A DNA stretch of 64,000 nt from Vibrio sonorensis (GTDB lineage: Bacteria; Pseudomonadota; Gammaproteobacteria; Enterobacterales; Vibrionaceae): NCBI RefSeq assembly GCF_001854765.1, contig NZ_LJJE01000063.1, forward strand, positions 124,001-188,000, given 5' to 3'. The notes under the pieces were generated by a model. The model had not been told where the DNA came from and made no database searches. It saw only the letters and a program-made list of their open reading frames with translations. Each line of letters starts with the position of its first letter. Position 1 is the first letter of the stretch. Shown here piece after piece: positions 39,101-48,585 of this stretch. The translations under genes were made by a program, and so were the position numbers.

Positions 39101-41089
39101 TAGACCGGACATAACAACAGGTAAGCGAGAGGTGGTACCAGCTTTCACCGATTGGGTTATAGAGCAAACCCAGCAAGATCCGCGAACTCAAGTTAGTCAA
39201 AGCGCGTTTGCCATCAACTCTGATATTGACGTGGTGATGTCGATTGCTCCACAAGACACTGTAGAGTTTGCCATTACTGGTACGGTTGACCCAAGAGCGA
39301 TGGGTGAGATTGTCAATGTGGCTCAAGAAATTGAAGAGGCTCCGGTTTCGCGCAAGACAAGTGGTGAATACCGTGTGGTTAGGGCTGGAGCAAATGTAAC
39401 CACTGTCTCAGCCATGATCACACCACAGCCCGTTCACTTTGCTATAGATAAAACCACCAACAAAGGGGACGATGCGGAGTTTACTAACGATGATGAAACC
39501 TTGACCTATATCCTTAAAGTAACCAATGAAGGTTCTGGGACGGTTAGTGGTGCAGAGATGTTAGACGAAGTGAGTCAGTTAGTTGGCAGCAATGGAAATG
39601 CGCTCTTTACTGATTGGACAGTCAAGATTGAAGAATGGCCAACTGGAGACGTAAAAGCAGAGTTTAGTAATCAAGATCTGAACCTACCAGATAGTGGCCT
39701 ATCGTTAGACCTTCTTCCTTATATGGGTAACGGTTATGAGATCACTATCGTAGGACAGCTCAACAAGGGCTTAGATGACACCATCACAAACACTTTTACG
39801 GTGACGGACCAGCTAGTGGGAAATCGGCTTCGGACGATGCAGTTATTCACGTGAAACGTTTCTCAGACAACGAAGGCGAACTGTTAGTAACAAAAGAGGC
39901 GATGCAGACGGACGCTCAGGTCGGTGATGTGGTTGAGTATGAGGTCAACATCTATAACAACAATGAATCGGAGTTTAGGAACGTTAAGCTGGTAGACCGA
40001 TTCCCGTCCGGCTTCGCATATGTCCCAGGATCTACGGAACTGGTTAATAGCGGGCCAGATGGAGAGTTTGATACGGGCGATGATGTCATTCGCAAAGAGG
40101 ACCCATCGGTTACCCAGCAGTTAACCTTTAATGTAGGGGATATGCTGGCGTATGGGGGAGAAGAAAAAACCATAACAGAGAAGGTGAGAATACGATATCT
40201 GCTGCGTGTCTCAGTCGGGGCAACGTTTGGTAAGTATGTCAACTCAGCTACTGCAAAAGCACCACCTAAAGGGGAAAGTGGGGGCGTCTTGGTCGATAAG
40301 TCTAATACCGCAACAGCAACGGTAGAAGTCTTGCCGGATAAGGTTTTTGATACCGCTTCAATCATAGGTAAGGTATTTGAAGACCACAATAAAGATGGTT
40401 TCCAAGCGGATGCCACAGCCTACAACGTAGTGTTAACCGTTGACCTAGATAGTAGTGATTATGTACCTAACACTACCTTGTTGGTAGATAAAGGTAAGGA
40501 GATATTTATTGCCGACAAAGGTCACTCATCGTCACCCAATAGTGCGTTGGCAAACGGTGTTCGAGTTGGCAAGTTGTTCGGCACGTCATCTAATCGAACA
40601 CTGAAAGGCGTTCACAAACGCGTCTACCAGCTAGAGACCAAGAGTGATAAAGGTTTTCACTTTACCGTGACTACCGACTCAGGTAGCCGAATAGAGTTTG
40701 CTGCCAATGGCGAAATATCTCATTTTCACAGCGGTGATAAAGCCGATGGCCTATCCGCAGAAGAACTCGATATCACGCGGAATCTCTATCGCGATGGTGA
40801 CAAATACTTGTGGGAAATCATCATTGAAAACAAGGGAATTTACGAAGATGGTATTCCTGGAGTAAGGCTGATGACAGTCGAAGGAATAGTGATAGAGACC
40901 GACCAGTTTGGGCGATTCCACGTACCAGACCAGTGGGTGTTGGACAAGAAGGGTAAGCAGTTTTTGGTGAAACTGGATACGGACTCTTTACCTACAGGAA
41001 TGAAAGTGTTTAGTGAAAACCCAAGGGTTCAGGTGATTTCTCCAAATAAACTCACCAAGTTTAACTTTAGCGTGTCGGTGGATAAGTAA
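30127..41089 (+). CDS. Giant Sec-exported surface protein with about 23 DUF11-like Ig repeats (five apparent frameshifts)
   Basis: One gene of about 11 kb; with five single-base corrections (near 33754, 35730, 38410, 38495 and 39820) it encodes 3,655 residues. The GTG start at 30127 has AAAGGA 7 bases upstream and gives a clean signal peptide (IIVLFLALIFMACSSFAMA, then AEG). The body is about 23 repeats of 135-165 residues, each opening with a K-T...Y-x-PG-x-x-V-x-Y-x-I-x-V-x-N signature (for example KTTDENQFVPGEWVTFDI near 32900), then D-x-I-S, AF-x-W-x-I, an N-x-D-I-D turn and a closing YTI-x-G-x-V strand: the DUF11/conserved-repeat Ig-like fold. The C-terminus (about 40360-41089) has an SdrD-B/prealbumin-like domain (GIPGVRLMTVEGIVIETDQFGRFHVPD). 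There is no LPXTG, RTX or type I secretion tail. It is followed after one base by an outer-membrane barrel gene. Probable role: adhesion or cell-surface fibre; function is inferred. Confidence 0.85.
30226..39990 (+). repeat. About 23 tandem protein-level repeats (DUF11-like)
   Basis: Repeat openings fall near 30226, 30650, 31053, 31537, 31965, 32390, 32888, 33320, 33815, 34207, 34620, 35103, 35540, 35980, 36420, 36847, 37291, 37700, 38110, 38521, 38962, 39437 and 39884, a period of about 390-500 bases. The units are well diverged at nucleotide level, so this is an old array rather than a recent expansion. Cysteines appear in only a few units, such as those near 31660-31910 and 36030-36060, where they come in pairs. 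Confidence 0.85.
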
Positions 41090-41090
41090 T

Positions 41091-44000
41091 ATGGTCAATA
41101 AAAGCAAAAATAGTCGCGCAACAAAAGCGGGTAAGCGTCTGATGAAAACCCAATTGGCCATTTGCATTTTGGCTGCTATACCCATGTTAGCGGCGGCTAA
41201 AGATACCAGCCAACTAAACCAATTGGATCACGATACCACTGGCGTAGAGGTGAGCCCTCATAAACAAGCTGATAACTCTAGAATCTATCTAGAACAAGGT
41301 GCAATTTGGGCTAGCCGAGATATTACCCGCTTTGACCCAGTGTTAGACGTCAGTGTTGGTGACAAGCTTGAAGTCGCAGAAGGTAAACTACTTGACGAGG
41401 TGAGTTTTACCGTTAGTTCAAACTACAGTTATTACGTTACGCACTATCAAATCGAGATCTACCGCGGTGAAGACAGTAGCTTATCTCAGCCATTGAGAGT
41501 TTTGGAAGGAACAGACGTCGCCAATGACTACGATATCAGTTGGGATGGCAAAACCGATGTCGAATACCCGTTCCAACGTGGAAAGCAACTGCAATTTCGA
41601 CTCAAAGCGTGGGATAAAGATGGCAACATGGATGTCACTACTATCGGGGTGATGGACTTAGTGAAGCCGGACTCAGACACGGTGGAAATTGAACGCAACG
41701 ATGGACAAGAAGAAAACAGCCGGACCTATGGTCGAGCTGAGCTTATGCGCCACAATATTCCCACTAATGCAGGCTTGGCGAAGTTTATAGGAACGGGTCT
41801 TGTTGGTGTCGACAAAGTCGTGATAGGAGAAGACGAGTTTGATGTTGAAGACGGAGAACTGTACGCAGAGCGCTTTTTGCCCGCCGACGCATATCAGTTT
41901 CCTACCAAAGTGGTGTTTGATAGTGGTGACGAAAGACGGTTTGTTCTCTCTGTCCGTATCCCCAATGAATACTATGCACAAGCAGGTTTAGCCGATTTCT
42001 ACATTGGCAAGAACCGCGTGACAGGTAATACGGGGGCCCTTGGAGTTAATGAGCAGTACCTCGGTGATGTTTATAACCAAGGCCGTATCGCCTATTTTGG
42101 ACAAGGTAAGTTTGGCGACAAACTAAGGATTACGACGCATTTTGACAGTAAAGACGGACAGATAAAAGATATCTTCAAGCATCCGTTTGCGTCAGATTCT
42201 TCGGACGTGTTTGACATATTGGAAGATGATGATGAGCTTTACTACGGTGATTACGGCGACGGTGCTAACATTCACAAAGTGGTTAATACCAAAGGTAAAG
42301 TTTACGCCGATATTCAGTATGACAAATCACAACTGCTTTGGGGGAACTACAACACCGGACTCACAGGTACAGACAATAATGACTACAACCGAAGTCTATA
42401 CGGTTTTAAAGGTGACTACCGAACTCGCTCTACTACTAAATTCGGTGACGATCGGCTCAATGTGGTCGGTTTTGCAGCCTCTGCCGAGTCTGCGTTTGCT
42501 CATGATGAGTTTCTGGGAACGGGTGGCTCTCTCTATTTCCTACGTCATGGAGAAGTGGTTCCGGGAAGTGACAAGGTTTACTTAAAAGTGGTTAACAAAA
42601 ACAGCGGGATCTCAGAGAAAGAAGTACCGCTTCAGTCTGGGCGAGACTACGAAATTGATCCCTACCAAGGACGAATCATTCTAACTAGACCACTCAACAA
42701 TATTATTTCGGACAACTTTGGTTCTGTTATCGAAGATGATCCGGCTGACGGCTACGAAAACTACTTAGCCGTCGATTATGAGTTCGTACCTCAAGGTCGA
42801 GAAGCAAGAGATTCAATGAGTTATGGTGGTCGTGTTAAAGGATGGGTGAACGATTACATTGGTGTGGGGGCAAACTACACAACGGAAGAAAAAGACGCAC
42901 AAGATTACGAGTCTTATGGCACTGATCTTACCTTACGAGCAACAGAGGGAACCTATATTAAAGGGGAGTTCGCTCATAGTAGGGGACGTCAAACGGACTC
43001 AAACTATGTTTCATTTGATGGCGGCTTAACATTCTCTCCAGTGGGGGACGGTTTAAAAGAACGACAAGGTGACTCTGTTCAGATTAAAGCCGTCGCAAAC
43101 CTGTACGATCTTGCTCCAACGATCTTTTCGGCCGTTGGCAACGATGTTAAGGCTTGGTACAAATCGAAAGATGCGGGCTACAGCTACGCCAGTCAAAGTG
43201 ACGACGTTGAGCAAGAGTCATTTGGTACTGAGTTGCGTCTGCAAGTGACGGACAGAGTGTCGTTCGCCACTCGCTACACCGACATAGAAGAACGAGAGGT
43301 CGATAGAACACTGAAAACCGATACTCAGCAAGCGGAGGTAGAAGCGCAGGTTAAAGTCAGCGAACACATCAAACTCTCGGTGGCAGGAAAGCAGATAGAC
43401 GAACTCAACAAAGAATGGAAAAAGGGCAAAGGAACATTAGCAGGTGTAAGAGCAGACTATATTTGGGATAGTGATAACAGCGTTTATATCAAAGGACAAA
43501 GTACCGTCGATAAAACGGACCAGTATGAAGACAATGACAGCGCAACCATAGGTGCTGAGTTTCGAGTATGGGAAGACTTGAAACTAGGAGGGGAGTACAC
43601 TCACGGCGACCGAGGTGAAGTGACTGAAGCGACAGCTACTTATGATGTGACCCAAGATTATTCTACCTACCTCACTTATAGCAATGACAACTACGAGGGC
43701 AAAAACGACGTTATCGTTGGGCAACGAGCTGACTTGACTTCCGATGTCGATTTTTATCAAGAGAATCAGTTTGTCGATGAAAACAATGGCAAAGGTCGGA
43801 TTGATTCGTTTGGTTTCGGTTATGACATGACTGACGATATCGATTTCGGTATCGGTTATCAGCAAGGTAAAATTGAAAAGCCCAACGCTATTGACCCTTC
43901 CAAACTCGAAGTCACGAGAAGAAAGGCCATTACCTTTACCACTAACATCGATATCGACAACGTCAGTTTTAAAAATAAGGTGGAGTATCGCGTCGATATA

Positions 44001-44665
44001 GGCAACGAAAACGTCGATATTTCAAAACGCCGAATAGACCAGTGGGTGACCACGAATCGCTATACCCAGCACCTAACTGATGAGTACACGGCTTTCGGTA
44101 AGTACAACTTTTCTAAGTCGGTGAGCAAAGAAACCGATGAAACTTTAGAAAGGTTTATCGAGGCTACAGTGGGTCTCGCATACAGACCCGTGTTTAACGA
44201 CAGATTAAACCTTCTTACCCGTTACACCTATATCGCTGACCAAGACAACTTAGACCGAGATGTCGATTACAGTAACGAACAATCACATATCATTGAGCTA
44301 GAAGGCATCTATTCCATTGATGAACATTGGGATATAGCTCAAAATATGCCCATAAAGACAAGCAAGAGGATTTCAACCGCCAGTCGGGAACGACCGTGCG
44401 TGTGGAAAACAATATCAATCTATACGGCTTAAGTGCGGCTTTCCACATTATTAAATCTTGGGACATTACTGGGGAATACCATTGGAAGACAGACACGATC
44501 AACGATGAGCTAGAGCACGGTGCACTGCTTTCCATAAACAAACACCTAACCAACAACTTTAAACTAGGCGTTGGGTACAACTTCTCTGGTTTCGACAGTA
44601 ACTTAGCCAACGATGACGATTACAACGCACGAGGTGTATTTGTTAACTTGGTCGGCAAGCTATAA
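41091..44665 (+). CDS. Large outer-membrane beta-barrel partner protein (one apparent frameshift)
   Basis: With one base added at the GGG at 44329-44331, the gene encodes 1,191 residues. The signal peptide ends near residue 37 (MKTQLAICILAAIPMLAAA; M18 at 41142 is an alternative start). Residues about 40-290 form an N-terminal beta-rich extracytoplasmic region (VSFTVSSNYSYYVTHYQIEIYRG, QFRLKAWDKDGNMD, then RHNIPTNAGLAKFIGTG). From about 295 to the end are amphipathic strands rich in Tyr, Asp and Gly (ADFYIGKNRV, GRVKGWVNDYIGVGANYTTEE, GYNFSGFDSN), ending ARGVFVNLVGKL. There is no TonB box or plug motif. It begins one base after the giant gene, so the two are translationally coupled. Likely role: anchoring or secreting the giant protein at the outer membrane (inference). 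Confidence 0.8.
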
Positions 44666-44669
44666 GGGA

Positions 44670-45581
44670 ATGAAAGTGAAAAGAGTAAATGCTTCTATAG
44701 TTATCGGTTTGATGTTGTCTACGCTAGTCGGCTGTTCAACGGACACTTACGTCAGCGAAGAGAACAGAGACAAGTTCGGCGATCCGTTGGTGGAAAAGTT
44801 CCTGATTCAAGAGTGTATTGTTCCTCAACGTGACATTCACTTTGCCATGGCTTCTCATTTTGATTTTGATAAGTCTGAACTCAAAGAAGCGGATAAGGCA
44901 TCCATCGACAAGCTGATTAACAGTATTCGACATCTTCACGGTCAAATTGCCATTGTTGGACACACGGATTACCAAGGCAGTGATAGCTATAACGAACAGC
45001 TCTCTCTGCGACGAGCAGAAAGCGTTAAGGCATACATGCAGAGTCATTTAGACGCTTCGCGTTACGACTGGGAGGTTAAGTACTACGGAGAATCAAGGCC
45101 TATAGTACAAGGTGTATCTAAACAGGCTAACGCAGAAAATCGACGCGCTTATGTGGTGTTTGAGCAAACGCAAACGGAGCAAGAAAACCCTCTTTGCAAA
45201 TCACCAGAACCAAAGCGAAAAGTGTATGTCTCTATGACTTCGCATTTTGATTTTGATAAATCAGTGTTACAAGAACAAGATAAACCTATGCTAGATGAGT
45301 TCGCACAAAATCTTCAGGGATTAACGGGGCGCGTACTTATTGCTGGTCATACGGACCTACAAGGGGCGTTAAGTTACAACCAAGTACTGGCTGAAAAAAG
45401 GGCGGAATCTGTGCTGCATTATTTGCAAAGCAGGCTAGATCCTAACCAGTATGTATGGGAAGTTAAATCTTTTGGCGAACTGGATCCGGTAATAGAAGAG
45501 CAAAACAATGAAGCCAACGCTTTAAATAGGCGTGCCTTTATCGTTTTTAAACAAGGCGAGTTACCGAATTCGGAGCAATAA
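44670..45581 (+). CDS. Lipoprotein with two tandem OmpA-type peptidoglycan-binding domains
   Basis: A 303-residue lipoprotein. The lipobox STLVGC places the lipidated cysteine at residue 22. Two OmpA_C-like domains follow, at about 45-155 and 170-285; each has HFDFDKS, the diaminopimelate-binding aspartate in VGHTDYQG or AGHTDLQG, and the arginine motif NRRAYVVFE or NRRAFIVFK. Single OmpA domains (Pal type) are common; two in one lipoprotein is unusual. The gene starts 4 bases after the restored stop of the barrel gene. AAGGGA abuts the ATG, so a GTG at 44676 with better spacing may be the true start. It probably tethers the barrel/fibre complex to the cell wall. Confidence 0.88.
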   Translation: MKVKRVNASIVIGLMLSTLVGCSTDTYVSEENRDKFGDPLVEKFLIQECIVPQRDIHFAMASHFDFDKSELKEADKASIDKLINSIRHLHGQIAIVGHTDYQGSDSYNEQLSLRRAESVKAYMQSHLDASRYDWEVKYYGESRPIVQGVSKQANAENRRAYVVFEQTQTEQENPLCKSPEPKRKVYVSMTSHFDFDKSVLQEQDKPMLDEFAQNLQGLTGRVLIAGHTDLQGALSYNQVLAEKRAESVLHYLQSRLDPNQYVWEVKSFGELDPVIEEQNNEANALNRRAFIVFKQGELPNSEQ

Positions 45582-45659
45582 TAACTAGGAAGGGGCACAA
45601 ATGTCCCCTCTATTAACTCTGTTTTGGCAGAAGAGTAGTAAAAGTAACAGGAGTAGAGG

Positions 45660-46532
45660 ATGGAGAAGGTACAAGCGGTTATAGATTTTCTTCTTGCTCA
45701 TAAAGTCGTACTCACCGTCATTGTAGTAATGATAATTTCGGGTATACGCCGTATAACGCTCTGGAAAATACGAGGCGAAGTCGACTTTGTCACTGAAGAT
45801 CAGCGGAAGTGGATGTCACGTACCAAAAATGGCACGTTTGCCTTTACCGTTATCTTACTGTTTATGCTTTGGCAGTCTGAAATCAGTGAATTCGCCCTAT
45901 CGGTGACCGCGATTGCTGTTGCAATTGTGGTAGCTTCAAAAGAGATCATACTCTGTTTTACAGGCTCAATTCAGCGCGCCAGTTCTCGCTCATTTCGCAT
46001 TGGCGACTGGATTGAAGTGGGCAAACTTAGCGGTGAAGTGATTGAGCACAACTTAATGGCGACCGTAATTCAAGAAATCGACTTGTATCACGGCAACTAT
46101 CACTACACGGGAAAAACGGCCACATTGCCCAACAGCATGTTTTTTTCCTATCCAGTAAAAAATCTCAATTTTATGAAGCGCTACGTATACCACAACTTCA
46201 CTATCGTGGTACCTGAGTTCGTTAATCTTTACCCAATGCTACCGGGTATAAACAATAAAATTGAACAACACTGCCACTATTTCAGTGAAGTGGCAAAACG
46301 ATACAACGCTATCATCGAAAAGCACGCAGGTGTGGATCTACCCGGCGCAGAGCCTCATATCCACATTTCAAGCGGGGCGACGGGAGAGCAAGTTGTGCAC
46401 TTTATGATATTTTGCCCAACAGAAAATGCCGTTCACTTGGAGCACCTTATCCGACAGGATTTTATGACCCAGTATGAAGCGACATTTCCCAACAGTAAAA
46501 CAACTATGGATGTTGCTAATGACAACGACTAA
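45660..46532 (+). CDS. MscS-family mechanosensitive channel-like protein
   Basis: A 290-residue inner-membrane protein. Three hydrophobic helices lie at about 13-32, 55-73 and 80-100, the third in the pore-helix region (FALSVTAIAVAIVVASKEIILCFTGSIQR). The beta-domain signature SRSFRIGDWIEVGKLSGEVIEHNLMATVIQ follows, and an alpha/beta C-terminal domain. It would act as a small mechanosensitive ion channel or osmotic sensor. AGGAG precedes the ATG. It lies 78 bases after the OmpA lipoprotein gene in the same direction without a clear terminator between, so co-transcription with the envelope cluster is possible. The stop overlaps the convergent propeller gene by 4 bases. Confidence 0.87.
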   Translation: MEKVQAVIDFLLAHKVVLTVIVVMIISGIRRITLWKIRGEVDFVTEDQRKWMSRTKNGTFAFTVILLFMLWQSEISEFALSVTAIAVAIVVASKEIILCFTGSIQRASSRSFRIGDWIEVGKLSGEVIEHNLMATVIQEIDLYHGNYHYTGKTATLPNSMFFSYPVKNLNFMKRYVYHNFTIVVPEFVNLYPMLPGINNKIEQHCHYFSEVAKRYNAIIEKHAGVDLPGAEPHIHISSGATGEQVVHFMIFCPTENAVHLEHLIRQDFMTQYEATFPNSKTTMDVANDND

Positions 46533-48388
46533 TAGACGAAGACGGCCCCAGAGTTAGTGTGGGTGCTATCTTTGTGAGGCGCACCAACGGCCAAAGTGCT
46601 ACCGTCATCCGAGAGGCTGATTGAGTTTCCAAAACTGCTGGTATCTATTACTTGAAGCGCTTTTAAGAAAGCAACTTGTTGCCAGTTACCACCGTTAAAG
46701 CGAAACAGGTAAGCGGCCCCTGAATCTGTTTTTGATGACGTATTGAGAGTAGTATCGCCGTTTATCCCAGTGGTGTCTGAATTCTCACCAATCGCTCCTA
46801 CAGCTAATGTGGCGCCATCATAGCTCAAAGAGATATCTGCACCAAATTGATCCAACAGTTCGGGTTCTTTTGCTTTTATTATGTCGGTCTGGTACCAGTT
46901 ATTCCCTTGGTACCTAAAGATGTAAACCGCGCCAACGGGTACACCAGTTTTTGTTGTAGCAGCACTGTCATTAACTCCTTTTGCATCAGAGCTTTCCAAT
47001 GGAGCACTCACCGCTAGAGTTTCGCCATCGCCGCTCAAGCTGACCGAAAAGCCAAAAAACTCATCCACACTTGCATTAGACGCTTTAACGTAGATCTCAT
47101 TGGACTTATCCCACTGGCCATTGGAATAATGGTATAGATAAACGGCTCCAGAGTTTGTCGCAGTACCTGTTCGTGCGGAACCAATACCTGTAGACGCGGA
47201 ATCTTCCCAAGGTGCACCAACTGCGAGTAAATTTCCATCCCAGTTCAAACTTACAGATTGTCCATAGGCATCGGAGGAGTTTGGGTTTAAACCGCCGCTA
47301 CTACCACCAATGTTCATGTTGTCGTTAGATTGAAAGAAATCCTCTTGTTTCCACAAAGCGTTTGTTTCATCAAAGCGGAAGATGTAAACCACATCTTTGT
47401 CTCCAACCAAGTTACTTCTGCTCGCGGGGTCACCGACGACTAAGGTTGTGCCATCTCCACTTAATGCAATGGACTCGCCGAAAGCATTTTCTGTATCACT
47501 TGCAGAGTTTTCCGGTTGGATAAGAGCAGGTGGATTGACACTTCGTTGCCACGTATCGTTGTGTTTTTCATACTGATAAACAAAGACACTTCCTTTTTGA
47601 TTGTTTAGGTTGGGATCTCTGGGCATGGAAACGGCCAAAGTACTGCCGTTGCCGTTTAATGCTACTCGATAGCCAAACCAATCATCATTTTGTGGTGAAG
47701 GCGCTTTAATGTAGTCGATGTTTTGCCATTCGTTATTTTGACGTTTATACAGATAAACCGCTCCAGCCAAAGTTAGACTGGTATCAAACGGGTCTAAGCC
47801 GTTAGAGCGCTCGCCGGGTGCAGCGACGGCGAGTGTTTCACCATCCGCACTGAGTACAACCGAATACCCCATATATTGGTTGTCACTGCTGTTGGGCAAC
47901 TCTATTTGCTTAATCATGCTATTGAGGCTGTTAGAATCGAAGTTAACTGAATAGAGGTTAGACGATGCTTGTTGCCCGCCTGCCTCTGCGATGACGAACA
48001 TCTTGCTATCAATCAGGGGAAGAGGGTTCACTTTTATATATAGCTCGGAGGCATCAGTCACACTACCAAGATAGATACACGCCTCGTGATCGTCTGGATT
48101 GGCTTGGCATAGTGTGTATTCAACACTTTTCCCCTCTGCTTCCACGTCTTCCCAGTCTGCTTTTACAGTACCGTCCTGTTCTATGGTGAGCGAACGAAAG
48201 TTAAAGGCAGGTAATACGAAAGATTCAATGTTGGAATCGTTTTGTTGATCTTCTGCTTGGTTATCCGCATGTGGGCTGTTTTCTTCACCTAGATTAAAAG
48301 GGGTTGAACTGTCGCTGCAAGCGGAAGCAACTACACTGATACCCAACATCAAAGCAAAGTTTTTGGTTTGTGAAATCGTCAATGCCAT
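46529..48388 (-). CDS. Lipoprotein with seven FG-GAP-like beta-propeller repeats
   Basis: A 619-residue exported lipoprotein; the start at 48388 gives a signal peptide with lipobox VASAC (SQTKNFALMLGISVVASAC). A longer frame upstream to 48562 has no signal and is rejected. After a 120-residue linker/Ig-like region come seven repeats of the form FG-x-S-x-x-LS-x-DG-x-TLAVGAP (for example FGFSVSLSGDGETLAVSAP), matching a seven-bladed integrin-type propeller closing at the C-terminus (SGAVFVY). Related proteins are annotated as FG-GAP or integrin-alpha-like. It is surface or periplasmic; partner unknown. It lies downstream of the acr3 gene on the same strand but with about 200 bases between. Confidence 0.85.
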   Translation of the reverse strand: MALTISQTKNFALMLGISVVASACSDSSTPFNLGEENSPHADNQAEDQQNDSNIESFVLPAFNFRSLTIEQDGTVKADWEDVEAEGKSVEYTLCQANPDDHEACIYLGSVTDASELYIKVNPLPLIDSKMFVIAEAGGQQASSNLYSVNFDSNSLNSMIKQIELPNSSDNQYMGYSVVLSADGETLAVAAPGERSNGLDPFDTSLTLAGAVYLYKRQNNEWQNIDYIKAPSPQNDDWFGYRVALNGNGSTLAVSMPRDPNLNNQKGSVFVYQYEKHNDTWQRSVNPPALIQPENSASDTENAFGESIALSGDGTTLVVGDPASRSNLVGDKDVVYIFRFDETNALWKQEDFFQSNDNMNIGGSSGGLNPNSSDAYGQSVSLNWDGNLLAVGAPWEDSASTGIGSARTGTATNSGAVYLYHYSNGQWDKSNEIYVKASNASVDEFFGFSVSLSGDGETLAVSAPLESSDAKGVNDSAATTKTGVPVGAVYIFRYQGNNWYQTDIIKAKEPELLDQFGADISLSYDGATLAVGAIGENSDTTGINGDTTLNTSSKTDSGAAYLFRFNGGNWQQVAFLKALQVIDTSSFGNSISLSDDGSTLAVGAPHKDSTHTNSGAVFVY

Positions 48389-48585
48389 TTTAATTACCGT
48401 TGTTAGAAATAACGCAGAGTAGTCAGCTCTTGGTAGGAATGTAATTGGCATATCTAAATAACAATAAACAAGAGTGGCAGTTGTATTGATGAAACCGGTG
48501 ATTAGGAAGGAAGGTTTTATTAAGCGTTTTGGGAAAAAATGGCGCCACACTGGGCAACGCATTAGTCTAGGTATATCCCCTGCTG

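Noticed and set aside
30226..39990. CRISPR array or satellite DNA in the 10-kb repeat region
   Set aside because: The periodicity exists only at protein level with units of 390-500 bases, well diverged in nucleotide sequence, inside a coding frame.
30127..41089. RTX-type adhesin secreted by a type I system
   Set aside because: No glycine-aspartate nonapeptide repeats, no type I secretion signal, no ABC exporter/TolC/membrane-fusion genes nearby, and a clear Sec signal peptide at the N-terminus.
41091..44665. TonB-dependent receptor
   Set aside because: No TonB box, plug-domain motif or TonB-receptor C-terminal signature was found.
45590..45625. Terminator after the double-OmpA lipoprotein gene
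   Set aside because: The GGGGCA/TGTCCCC hairpin has a bulge and no T-run, so it is not a convincing intrinsic terminator.
48389..48562. Longer start for the propeller lipoprotein
   Set aside because: The extra 58 residues would bury the lipoprotein signal peptide, which begins exactly at 48388.
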